Positions 7,639 through 16,019 of a stretch of 64,000 nucleotides of DNA are shown piece after piece. The notes under the pieces were generated by a model. The model saw only the letters and a list, made by a program, of their open reading frames with translations. It was not told the DNA's origin and ran no database searches. Numbering within the stretch: position 1 is the stretch's first letter; each line of letters starts with the position of its first letter. Both the position numbers and the translations under genes were made by a program. The DNA is from Gracilimonas sp040882225. GTDB taxonomy: Bacteria > Bacteroidota > Rhodothermia > Balneolales > Balneolaceae. Location of the stretch: NCBI GenBank assembly GCA_040882225.1, contig JBBEBR010000009.1, positions 44,351 through 108,350 of the forward strand, written 5' to 3'.

Positions 7639-10600
7639 ATGAAAAAAATAAGACTAACCCTGCAAAAAATAATATTCAGTTTTTTGTTTATGCTGTTTGC
7701 AGGATACGCCTCGGCCCAAGAAAGTGCAGAGGTATTTATACAATTAGGGCATAGCTACGCGGTCTATAGCGCATCGTTTTCCCCAGACGGGGAGCGGGTC
7801 ATCTCAGGTGGTGATCAAACAGTCAAAATTTGGGACGTAGCAACGGGCCGCGAGATCCGCACGTTTACCGGGCATAGTGATTGGGTCAATAGTGTTGCCT
7901 TTTCACCGGATGGTCGGTATGTACTCTCAGGTAGTAATGATAAAACTATGAAATTATGGGAGGTTTCAACGGGCCGCGAGATCCGCACCTTTTCTGGGCA
8001 TAGCCAGGGCGTAGGAAGCGTGGCGTTTTCCCCCGATGGTCGGTATGTTCTCTCAGGTAGTAATGATAAAACTATGAAATTATGGGAGGTTTCAACGGGT
8101 CGCGAGATCCGCATGTTTGCCGGGCATAACAATTGGATCAATAGTGTTGCATTTTCCCCGGATGGGCAGTGGATCCTTTCAGGAAGTCGAGATAACACGA
8201 TAAAGGTGTGGGGCGTGGCAACGGGCCGTGTGATCCGCACGTTAATTGGTCACAGTAGCTGGGTCCAAAGCGTAGCTTTTTCCCCAGACGGGGAGCGGGT
8301 CCTCTCGGGAAGCATTGATAAAACCTTAAAACTTTGGGATGTGGCCACAGGCCGCGAGATCGGCTCTTTTTCCGGGCATAGTAAATTAGTTACAACTGTG
8401 GCGTTTTCCGCAGATAGTCGGTATATACTCTCCGGAAGTGATGATAAAACTATGAAATTATGGGAGATTTCAACGGGCCGCGAGATCCGCACCTTTTCTG
8501 GGCATAGCGATTGGGTCCATAGCGTATCCTTTTCGCCGAACGGGCAGCAGGTTCTTTCGGGAAGCCAAGATAAAACTATGAAATTATGGGAGATTTCAAC
8601 GGGCCGCGAGATCCGCACGTTTACCGGGCATAGCGACTACAGCGGAAACGCGGCTTATTCCCCGGATGGGCAGTGGATCCTTTCGGGAAGTCGAGATAAC
8701 ACGATTAAGCTTTTGGACGCGTCGACAGGGCGTGAGATCCGAACGTTCTTGGGACATAGCAACGAAATTTTGAGTGTTGCGTATTCCCCGGACGGGAAAC
8801 GAATACTTTCGGGAAGCCGAGATAAAACCCTGAAACTTTGGGACGTTGCAACGGGCCGTGAGATCCGAACGTTTTCCGGACATAGCAACGGTGTCTATAG
8901 TGTGGCCTTTTCTCCCGACGGGCAGTGGGTCCTCTCGGGAAGCATTGATAAAACCTTGAAACTTTGGGATGTGGCTACAGGCCGTGAGATCCGCACGTTT
9001 TCCGGGCATAGTAAATTCGTTACAAGCGTTGCGTTTTCCCCGGACGGGCAGCGAATCCTTTCGGGCAGCTGGGATCATACAATGAAACTGTGGGAGGTAG
9101 CAACGGGCCGCGAGATTCGTACCTTTTCCGGTGATATCAGTAGCGTCAATAGCGTAGCTTTTTCCCCGAATGGGCAATGGTTACTTTCAGGAAGAGGTGG
9201 TGAAATCTTTCCTAATATCGATAATGCATTGAAACTTTTAGATGCTTCGACGGGCCGCGAGATCCGCACCTTTTTCGGACACAGTAGCTATGTCACAAGT
9301 GTGGCGTTTTCGCCGGATGGTCGGCGGGTCATCTCGGGAAGCAGAGATAAAACATTAAAACTTTGGGACTCGTTTACTGGACACGAGATTCGAACGTTCT
9401 CCGGGCATAGCTTCTACATCAGAAGTGTGGCTTTTTCGCCGGACGGGCAGCAGGTACTCTCTGGTAGTGGGGATGGAACCATTCGTTTGTGGGACATTAA
9501 TAAAGACCTGAATCTTGCTAAAATGATTTCTAAAGACGGAGAATGGGTCATCATCACTCCTGAAGGCTATTTTGATGCCTCTGAAAGCGGGGCTGAATTT
9601 ATTAATGTCCGCATTGGAAACGAAGTATTCTCCATGGACAATTTCTTCGATACCTACTACCGCCCGGATATCGTGAGGGCCAAGCTGGCCGGAGAAGATA
9701 TCTCAAAGCTCATAGATTCCGATATTCGTAATGTTACGGCTCTTCCCCCTTCAGTGCGTTTTATCACACCGGAAAGCAATACCAGATCGAATACGCAACA
9801 ACTTACACTTACTACCGAGATCACCGACCAGGGTGGGGGTATCGACGAAGTGCGGTTGTATCATAACGGCAAGGTTATTTCAACCGAAACCCGGGGATTT
9901 AAAGTCGTTTCAGGAAGTGAACAAACAATCACCCCGGAATTTAATATAAACCTGCTGACTGGCGAAAACACCTTTCGGTTAATTGCCTTCAGTAAGGGCG
10001 ACCGCATCGAATCAAACCCGGCAACGCTTACGGTTAATTACGAAGGCGCCAAATCCAACACAAGACTCTTCACTCTCACCATCGGCATTAACGAATACAA
10101 AAACCCGCGCTACTCCCTCAACTATGCCCGCTCCGATGCCTCCGGCTTTGAGGAGCGGATAATACGTGGCGGGGAATCCATCTTTGATGCGGTGGTTCAA
10201 ACGACTATTAACGACGCCGAGGCCACCAAACAAAATATCTTTGCTGCTCTGGAGAAGATCAAATCCGAAGCAGGGCCAGAGGATATGTTTGTCTTTTATT
10301 ATGCAGGTCATGGGGTGATGAGTGACGGGGTTAGCAGTAAGGCTGAATTCTTCATGGCTCCGACCGATGTAACGCAACTCTATGGAAACGAGGCTTTGTT
10401 AAAGAGCAACGGTATTTCCGCCAGCGAGATCCAGGAATACTCCAGAAATATTAAAGCTCAAAAACAGCTATTTGTGCTGGATGCTTGCCAAAGTGGTGGA
10501 GCTACCGAAATGTTAGCCATGCGGGGCGCGGCCGAAGAAAAAGCCATCGCTCAGCTTGCCCGAAGTACCGGCACCTTTTGGCTGACCGCCAGCGGCTCCG

Positions 10601-10836
10601 AACAATTTGCCACCGAGTTCGCCACTTTAGGGCATGGTGTATTTACCTATGCGCTGCTGGAAGGGCTAAACGGTAGCGCCGACCAGGGCCAAAAAGATAA
10701 AAAAATAACCGTGCAGGAACTAAGTGCATGGCTCAATGACCGTGTGCCGGAACTAAGTCAGGAGCATAAGGGACAGGCGCAGTACCCAAGCAGCTATGGG
10801 TACGGGCAGGATTTTCCTTTGGTTATTGTGGAGTAA
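7639..10836 (+). CDS. Secreted 14-WD-repeat caspase-like protease (peptidase C14)
   Basis: 1065 residues. The signal peptide is residues 1-27 (ending YASAQ). Residues 37 to about 625 are fourteen WD repeats of about 42 residues, each close to GHS..V.SVAFSPDG..VLSGS.DKT.KLW...TGREIRTF; fourteen blades equal two seven-bladed propellers. Next comes a linker with EGYFDASESGAEF, an Ig-like domain (about 705-800, ITDQGGGIDEVRLYHNG) and a caspase fold (about 805-1065). The catalytic dyad is intact: His891 in YYAGHG and Cys950 in LDACQSGG. The export signal places it outside the cytoplasm. Repeats 2 and 3 are almost identical in DNA. The next gene encodes a diverged paralogue. Confidence 0.93.
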   Translation: MKKIRLTLQKIIFSFLFMLFAGYASAQESAEVFIQLGHSYAVYSASFSPDGERVISGGDQTVKIWDVATGREIRTFTGHSDWVNSVAFSPDGRYVLSGSNDKTMKLWEVSTGREIRTFSGHSQGVGSVAFSPDGRYVLSGSNDKTMKLWEVSTGREIRMFAGHNNWINSVAFSPDGQWILSGSRDNTIKVWGVATGRVIRTLIGHSSWVQSVAFSPDGERVLSGSIDKTLKLWDVATGREIGSFSGHSKLVTTVAFSADSRYILSGSDDKTMKLWEISTGREIRTFSGHSDWVHSVSFSPNGQQVLSGSQDKTMKLWEISTGREIRTFTGHSDYSGNAAYSPDGQWILSGSRDNTIKLLDASTGREIRTFLGHSNEILSVAYSPDGKRILSGSRDKTLKLWDVATGREIRTFSGHSNGVYSVAFSPDGQWVLSGSIDKTLKLWDVATGREIRTFSGHSKFVTSVAFSPDGQRILSGSWDHTMKLWEVATGREIRTFSGDISSVNSVAFSPNGQWLLSGRGGEIFPNIDNALKLLDASTGREIRTFFGHSSYVTSVAFSPDGRRVISGSRDKTLKLWDSFTGHEIRTFSGHSFYIRSVAFSPDGQQVLSGSGDGTIRLWDINKDLNLAKMISKDGEWVIITPEGYFDASESGAEFINVRIGNEVFSMDNFFDTYYRPDIVRAKLAGEDISKLIDSDIRNVTALPPSVRFITPESNTRSNTQQLTLTTEITDQGGGIDEVRLYHNGKVISTETRGFKVVSGSEQTITPEFNINLLTGENTFRLIAFSKGDRIESNPATLTVNYEGAKSNTRLFTLTIGINEYKNPRYSLNYARSDASGFEERIIRGGESIFDAVVQTTINDAEATKQNIFAALEKIKSEAGPEDMFVFYYAGHGVMSDGVSSKAEFFMAPTDVTQLYGNEALLKSNGISASEIQEYSRNIKAQKQLFVLDACQSGGATEMLAMRGAAEEKAIAQLARSTGTFWLTASGSEQFATEFATLGHGVFTYALLEGLNGSADQGQKDKKITVQELSAWLNDRVPELSQEHKGQAQYPSSYGYGQDFPLVIVE
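7747..9515 (+). repeat. Tandem 126-bp coding repeats (WD blades)
   Basis: Fourteen in-frame units of about 126 bases are each marked by ACGGGCCGCGAGATCCGC or a close variant at the end of the blade. Unit 12 carries a short insertion. Sequence similarity between units is high enough that gene conversion or unequal crossing-over is expected, and long-read confirmation of copy number would be reasonable. Confidence 0.85.
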
Positions 10837-10876
10837 TAAACCTAAAGCACAACAGAATTTTTAAAAATTTAAGACT

Positions 10877-13777
10877 ATGAACAAAAAAATACAGCTCATG
10901 ACGAAAGCATTATTTTGTGCCATTTTTATCCTCTTCACTTCCAATCTTTTTGCTCAACCCGATATTGATCCTATACTCAGGTTAAATACTGAAATGCATA
11001 TGTCCAGTATTGTTAGTATTGATACAGATGCTAACGGGATTTATGTTTTAACCGGATCCAGCGATAAAACCGCCAAATTATGGGATGCCAAAACAGGCGA
11101 GCATCTTAGAACTTACCGGATTCCAATAGGTGATGGACAGGAAGGGATGGTGTATGCGAGTGCAATTTCACCCGATGGATCTAAAGTAGTTATTGCCGGT
11201 AATACGGGTTGGAGCTGGTACAGTGAAATGTCGACTTATGTATTTAGTACACATACCGGACAAATGCTAAAGCGGATTGGTGGATTAACTAATATTATTC
11301 TGGATCTGGAATTTTCCGGAGATGGAACCTATCTGGCAGCAGCTCTTGCAGGGAGCGACGGAGTGCATGTATTTAATATGAATAATTACCGCTTGGAAAA
11401 ATCATTGTTGGAACATGGCGACAGCGTTTATAATATTGAGTTTGATAGAAGTAACAGGCTTGCCACAGTTTCTTATGATGGACATGTTCGTCTTTTTGAT
11501 TCCACATTAAATTTATCGCAAGCAAAACTCACTCAGGTCGGAGAATTACCTTATTCTTTATCATTCTCCCCTGATGGCAGCAAACTGGCTATCGGCTACA
11601 ATCAGTCACCGGTTATAGAAGTATTAGACGGGGAAAGCCTTTCCTCTCTTTACCAACCGGATATTACGGATGCAAACACTACTACCGATCGCTTATTTAA
11701 CTTGACGTTTTCATCGGATGGAAATCACCTTTATGCCGGTGGAATTTATCAAAGTGTAGTTGACCACCAGTGGCGACAAATTATACGTCGCTGGAGTGAT
11801 GCGGGCCGTGGGGGTTATATTGATATTCCGGTGGGCTCAAATACTATTATGGATGTGAAATCATCTACTGATGGCGGTGTTTTATTTGCGGGAAGTGAAC
11901 CGGAATTTGGAAAAGTAAATCGTGCAGGGGGAATTGATTTCTATCATAAAGGGGAAGTTAATAGTTACCGGGCAGCAGATAATACACACTTTAGATTAAA
12001 TGAACCAGGGGATGAAATTGGCTTCACTCCGCTAAAAGGTGAAGCTTTAACCTTTTCTGTTTCAACGAAAAGGTTGCAAGAAAGAACTTCAGAAGCTCCG
12101 CACTTTACCGATAACAGCGGACCGGTTTCTGTCAGCAATTGGGAAAGTACAACCAATCCAATGCTTAATGGGAATCCTTTGGATTTTCTTCAACAGTTTG
12201 AATATGTATATAGTGTAGATATTAATTCCGCTGATAACAGAACGGTTTTTGGTGCCGACTGGAATATCTATGCCCTTGATGATCAGGGACAAACTTTTTG
12301 GAACACCTCCATTCAAAGTCCGGCTTTTGCGATCAAAATTGCGGGTAACGGCCAGGTTTTAGCCGCTGCTCATGGTGATGGAACTATTCGGTGGTATCGT
12401 ATGGATGATGGGGAATTGCTGCTCTCACTTTTTACTCACCCCGATAATAAACGATGGATTGCCTGGACGCCTTCGGGTTATTATGATGCATCGCCGGAAG
12501 CTGAAGAACTTATCGGCTGGTACATGAATAATGGTTTGGATGCGGAAGCCAGTTTTTACCCCATCGATCGCTTTTTTGAAACCTATTATCACCCGAATAT
12601 TATAAAAGAAGTAATTCGCAGTCATGAGACTGATGAAGCTATTACTTCCCGTTCGGGTGAACAGGCAAATCAGGATTTCAAGCAGCCTCCTTTGGTTAAA
12701 TTTGTTTCCCCAGAGGAGAGTGAAAAAGCATCAAAAGAACAAGTAAATATTATCACTGAAATTTCAGATCAGGGCGGTGGAATAGATGAAGTAAGATTAT
12801 ACCATAACGGTAAATTGGTTTCCGCAGAAACAAGAGGCTTACGAATGGTATCGAACGACAATAACGTAACCCGCGAATTTGATATAAGGCTTTTACCGGG
12901 AGAAAATATATTCAAATTGACGGCTTTTAATTCTGAACGAATTGAATCTAATCCTGAAGAACTTGTGCTTAATTATGCCGGTGCGGAAGCCACCTCTGAG
13001 CTGTATGTGCTGGCAGTAGGACTCAATGAATACAAGAATGGCAGCATGAATCTAAATTATGGGCGGCCTGATGCTGAGGCTTTTGTGGATGCAATAAATA
13101 GTCGCAGTTCTACCATTTTTAAATCTGTAAATGTTACCACTTTGTTTGATAATGAGGGAACCCGTAAAAATCTTGAATTAGCCTTCAATGATATTATAAA
13201 TAAAGCTAATCCACAGGATGCGTTCCTGTTCTTTTATGCCGGCCACGGAGTAATGAGCGAGCCAGAGGAGAATAGAACTGAAGATTTTTATATAGCATTG
13301 CACAACGTTGTAAAACTGTATGGAGATAATACGGGATTGCAAAAAGCTGGGATTTCAGCAGCCGAAATAACCGAACTTACCCGGCAAATAAAAGCGCGTA
13401 AACAGATGATTGTGCTGGATGCCTGCCAGAGCGGTGGCGCTGTTGATACTTTTGCCATGCGTGGCGCTACAGAACAAAAAGCGATCCTCCAATTAGCCCG
13501 AAGTGCGGGGCTGGTAGTGATGGCTTCTACCGGAACTGAACAATATGCTACCGAATTTCAGGCGCTGGGACATGGCGTATTTACTTACGCATTGTTGCAG
13601 GGGTTAAATGGAATGGCCGATGGAGGGTTAATGGATGGAAAGATTACCGTAAAGGAATTAGATTCATTTATTAATGATCAAGTTCCGGCTCTTACTCAAG
13701 AACATCGTGGTCAGGCTCAATATCCTAATAGTTATGCCCGCGGACAGGATTTCCCAATCGGAATTGTATCCAATTAA
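10877..13777 (+). CDS. Secreted propeller-caspase protein, paralogue 2
   Basis: 966 residues, signal peptide residues 1-26 (SNLFAQ). Residues 30 to about 540 are a diverged beta-propeller; the first blade is recognisable (YVLTGSSDKTAKLWDAKTGEHLRTY) and others are weak. The linker WTPSGYYDASPEAEELI and the Ig-like segment ISDQGGGIDEVRLYHNG match the upstream paralogue. The caspase domain (about 705-966) keeps His790 in FYAGHG and Cys850 in LDACQSGG. It lies 40 bases after the first caspase gene on the same strand, probably one transcript. The two proteins share the effector half and differ in the propeller, suggesting different recognition with the same output (inference). Confidence 0.9.
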   Translation: MNKKIQLMTKALFCAIFILFTSNLFAQPDIDPILRLNTEMHMSSIVSIDTDANGIYVLTGSSDKTAKLWDAKTGEHLRTYRIPIGDGQEGMVYASAISPDGSKVVIAGNTGWSWYSEMSTYVFSTHTGQMLKRIGGLTNIILDLEFSGDGTYLAAALAGSDGVHVFNMNNYRLEKSLLEHGDSVYNIEFDRSNRLATVSYDGHVRLFDSTLNLSQAKLTQVGELPYSLSFSPDGSKLAIGYNQSPVIEVLDGESLSSLYQPDITDANTTTDRLFNLTFSSDGNHLYAGGIYQSVVDHQWRQIIRRWSDAGRGGYIDIPVGSNTIMDVKSSTDGGVLFAGSEPEFGKVNRAGGIDFYHKGEVNSYRAADNTHFRLNEPGDEIGFTPLKGEALTFSVSTKRLQERTSEAPHFTDNSGPVSVSNWESTTNPMLNGNPLDFLQQFEYVYSVDINSADNRTVFGADWNIYALDDQGQTFWNTSIQSPAFAIKIAGNGQVLAAAHGDGTIRWYRMDDGELLLSLFTHPDNKRWIAWTPSGYYDASPEAEELIGWYMNNGLDAEASFYPIDRFFETYYHPNIIKEVIRSHETDEAITSRSGEQANQDFKQPPLVKFVSPEESEKASKEQVNIITEISDQGGGIDEVRLYHNGKLVSAETRGLRMVSNDNNVTREFDIRLLPGENIFKLTAFNSERIESNPEELVLNYAGAEATSELYVLAVGLNEYKNGSMNLNYGRPDAEAFVDAINSRSSTIFKSVNVTTLFDNEGTRKNLELAFNDIINKANPQDAFLFFYAGHGVMSEPEENRTEDFYIALHNVVKLYGDNTGLQKAGISAAEITELTRQIKARKQMIVLDACQSGGAVDTFAMRGATEQKAILQLARSAGLVVMASTGTEQYATEFQALGHGVFTYALLQGLNGMADGGLMDGKITVKELDSFINDQVPALTQEHRGQAQYPNSYARGQDFPIGIVSN

Positions 13778-13792
13778 TTTACATGAGGAGTA

Positions 13793-15460
13793 TTATCGCA
13801 TGATGAGGGTATGTTCCATTATCTCAGTTTTTAAAATCAGGATGTTAATGTTGCGTGGCTCATAACCTTCTTTGGTAAACTCGACTGCATAATCACCCTC
13901 CAGTAACTGGTATTCGAAATCTCTGTCCTTTTGCACTTCATCGAATAAAATCTGCTCTCCCTCGAGAAATATTTTTATATGAATGTCATCAACATTAGTC
14001 TTGAATTTTACCTTGCCTTCAAAGGCAAACTCTTCCGCAAAATCATACTCCGATTCTTCCACAGTTGTAGTATCTTTTGCAGCGGCTATTTTTTGTTCCT
14101 CCATAATTTTCTCTTCTTCTCTTGAGAGTATTTTTACCGTCATTATATTAAGCCTTTGCAAGTACAGGCTTTGATTACTTTTGAAATCATCTATCACCGA
14201 CGTACCCCTAATTTCCAATTCAGTGCCTACTCGTTGCATGCCTTGTTCCCATTTAGTTTTAAAAGGCACTCTGATGTTTGTGCTATCAATGATTTCTATA
14301 AATCCAGTCATGAGTTCCAGATTGGTAAATGTGAGTATATTTTCATTTATCCAGTCTTCGGCGATACTTGCATTGATGAGGCTCAGGTCATTGGTCTCCA
14401 ATTCTATTTGCAGCAATCCCTGATCGCGAGGCATGGTTTTGGTGAGGCTTAAATTACTGTTATCAACCCTCGTTCTAACGTCCGTTAATCTTGCCGTAAG
14501 TTGTCGCGGTTTTGGTGCTACAACTTCACTGTATTGACTTAGACCAAAGGATTGTTCTTGCCAGGTTCGGGATATAATTTTAGGCTCTTCAGTTGTGCTG
14601 AAATCCCATATCATAAAGACATATCCGGTATCGGAGTAAGAAGGAGTGTTATAGTATTGCTTGGCATAAAACCCAAAGGATTCTCTAAAATCGGGATGCC
14701 GATATATTTTACCATCCTCGAAACGGATATTAATAGTATTGTAAGTGGTTAAAACACGATCTTCTAACCGCTGCATATAATCATCATAGGAATAACGGTT
14801 AAATACTAATAAACCATCGCTTTTTCTTCTTGAACCGGTTATAATGGATGAATTTTGATTGAAAAGACTGCGTACTTTTCTCACATTTTTATCAGAGAAT
14901 GCATTTTTATAATCTTCAAGCATGTTATTCACAGTGGCTTTTTCAGCTTCATCGGCCTCAGAGGCGCGCCTTAATATTCGCTGATAATTTCTTTCTTTTC
15001 CCGTGATTTTTGCATCTATCAATTCGGTACTTTTTGAAAAAGTAAGCTCAAGCTCCTCATAAGAAAACTCGTTGCCATCCAGCGGCCTTATGTATAGTTG
15101 AGGTATCTCATACGTTTCTTCCTCTGTTATAATTATATAAGTGTTAATTTCATCCAGATTTGATACAAATTTCTGTGGCTTAACCAACTCCACGAGTTTA
15201 GAAACTCCGGGTTCGCCAGAGAAGATATTTTCCTCATTGAATGACAGCTCATTTATAGCCAAAAGAAGAGCTTCTATCTTTACTTCTATTTCTGCATTTA
15301 CAGATGCATCCAGGCCGGAGGTAAGCATAACCTTTGTGCGGATATTATTCTGAGCAGATACAATTTGTGATAAAAACATACTCAGAAAAAAAAGCAGAAA
15401 TATAAATATATGTCCTTTGATGAAACGCTTTCGTGTACTGTACTTCATTGTTAATCCCAT
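13793..15460 (-). CDS. Secreted protein with NTF2-like middle and PEGA-like C-terminus
   Basis: 555 residues from ATG 15460; an in-frame ATG at 15448 is the alternative. 15460 is favoured because the preceding TTTTACA mirrors the leader of the DUF4384 gene. A transmembrane signal segment ends at IVSAQ. Residues about 175-290 (MLEDYKNAFSDKNVRKVRSLF, then DYMQRLEDRVLT and FWxK-like features) suggest an NTF2-like fold. Residues about 480-553 (FKTNVDDIHIKIFLEGE, LLEGDYAVEFTKEGYEPRNINI) match the PEGA pattern of surface proteins. It converges on the second caspase gene with 15 bases between stops. It may be a component of the same exported system; the function is unknown. Confidence 0.65.
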   Translation of the reverse strand: MGLTMKYSTRKRFIKGHIFIFLLFFLSMFLSQIVSAQNNIRTKVMLTSGLDASVNAEIEVKIEALLLAINELSFNEENIFSGEPGVSKLVELVKPQKFVSNLDEINTYIIITEEETYEIPQLYIRPLDGNEFSYEELELTFSKSTELIDAKITGKERNYQRILRRASEADEAEKATVNNMLEDYKNAFSDKNVRKVRSLFNQNSSIITGSRRKSDGLLVFNRYSYDDYMQRLEDRVLTTYNTINIRFEDGKIYRHPDFRESFGFYAKQYYNTPSYSDTGYVFMIWDFSTTEEPKIISRTWQEQSFGLSQYSEVVAPKPRQLTARLTDVRTRVDNSNLSLTKTMPRDQGLLQIELETNDLSLINASIAEDWINENILTFTNLELMTGFIEIIDSTNIRVPFKTKWEQGMQRVGTELEIRGTSVIDDFKSNQSLYLQRLNIMTVKILSREEEKIMEEQKIAAAKDTTTVEESEYDFAEEFAFEGKVKFKTNVDDIHIKIFLEGEQILFDEVQKDRDFEYQLLEGDYAVEFTKEGYEPRNINILILKTEIMEHTLIMR

Positions 15461-15488
15461 TGTAAAAGCTTTAAACCCTTTATTTAGT

Positions 15489-15501
15489 AGAGTTTAATAA
15501 A
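15489..15501 (-). promoter_or_regulatory. Shared upstream motif, right copy
   Basis: On the minus strand this reads TTTATTAAACTCT, identical to 5923-5935, then TAAATAAAGGG and TTTTACA before the ATG of the PEGA-like gene. The position relative to the gene is similar to that at the other end of the island. The two motifs also form an inverted repeat around the island. Confidence 0.45.
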
Positions 15502-15575
15502 TTCTTACCGGACAGACACTACATAATTATGCAGTAAGAGCTTACAATGATAGCCATTTAATGAATCTTTCTTCA

Positions 15576-15971
15576 TTATTTAGTCTGACACAACTCCACA
15601 AGCACACCGTGGTTATCTTTGGGGTGAACGAAGGCAACCAGCTTGTTATCGGCGCCACGCTTGGGTTCATCATTCAGAACCGTAAATCCTTCACTTCTGA
15701 GGCGGTCGAGTTCTGCATAAATATCATCCACCTCAAAAGCCACATGATGTAAACCCTCGCCCCTTTTCTCTATGTATTTGGCGATGACTGAATCCGGTTC
15801 TGTGGCTCCGAGCAATTCTATTTTTGATTCCCCGGCCTGGAAAAAAACCGTTTCAACCTTTTCACTTTCCACGGTTTCTGTTTTATAGGGTGATGTATTC
15901 AGAAGCTTTTGATACGTTTTGGTAGCCGCCTCCAAATCTTTGACGGCTATTCCAAGATGTTCAATGCGCAT
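15576..15971 (-). CDS. mce: Methylmalonyl-CoA epimerase (VOC/glyoxalase family)
   Basis: 131 residues, the usual length. It racemises (2R)/(2S)-methylmalonyl-CoA in propionate metabolism. The start MRIEHLGIAVKDLE carries the first metal His. FFQAGESKIELLGATEP and GEGLHHVAFEVDDI carry further ligands, and HGVLVELCQ ends the second beta-alpha-beta-beta-beta unit with the conserved Glu. The 3' two thirds is duplicated at 5651-5887; this copy is complete and presumably active. The Xaa-Pro peptidase gene lies just upstream on the same strand with 48 bases between. Confidence 0.88.
   Translation of the reverse strand: MRIEHLGIAVKDLEAATKTYQKLLNTSPYKTETVESEKVETVFFQAGESKIELLGATEPDSVIAKYIEKRGEGLHHVAFEVDDIYAELDRLRSEGFTVLNDEPKRGADNKLVAFVHPKDNHGVLVELCQTK
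15585..15821. repeat. Right copy of the 237-bp direct repeat
   Basis: This is same-orientation homology to 5651-5887 and lies inside the intact epimerase gene. The distance between the repeat starts is 9,934 bases. Recombination between them would excise the entire caspase island and leave one epimerase copy, missing its own last codons. Confidence 0.9.
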
Positions 15972-16019
15972 GATATCAGTTTTTGGTTTTGATTATCGAA
16001 GAAATCAGAAGGCAAAAAG

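Noticed and set aside
7815..9269. Several minus-strand open frames across the WD-repeat region of the first caspase
   Set aside because: They are antisense shadows of the WD repeats: their repeated peptide (ISRPVATSQSF) is the reverse reading of the blade consensus, and they lack starts with ribosome binding sites.
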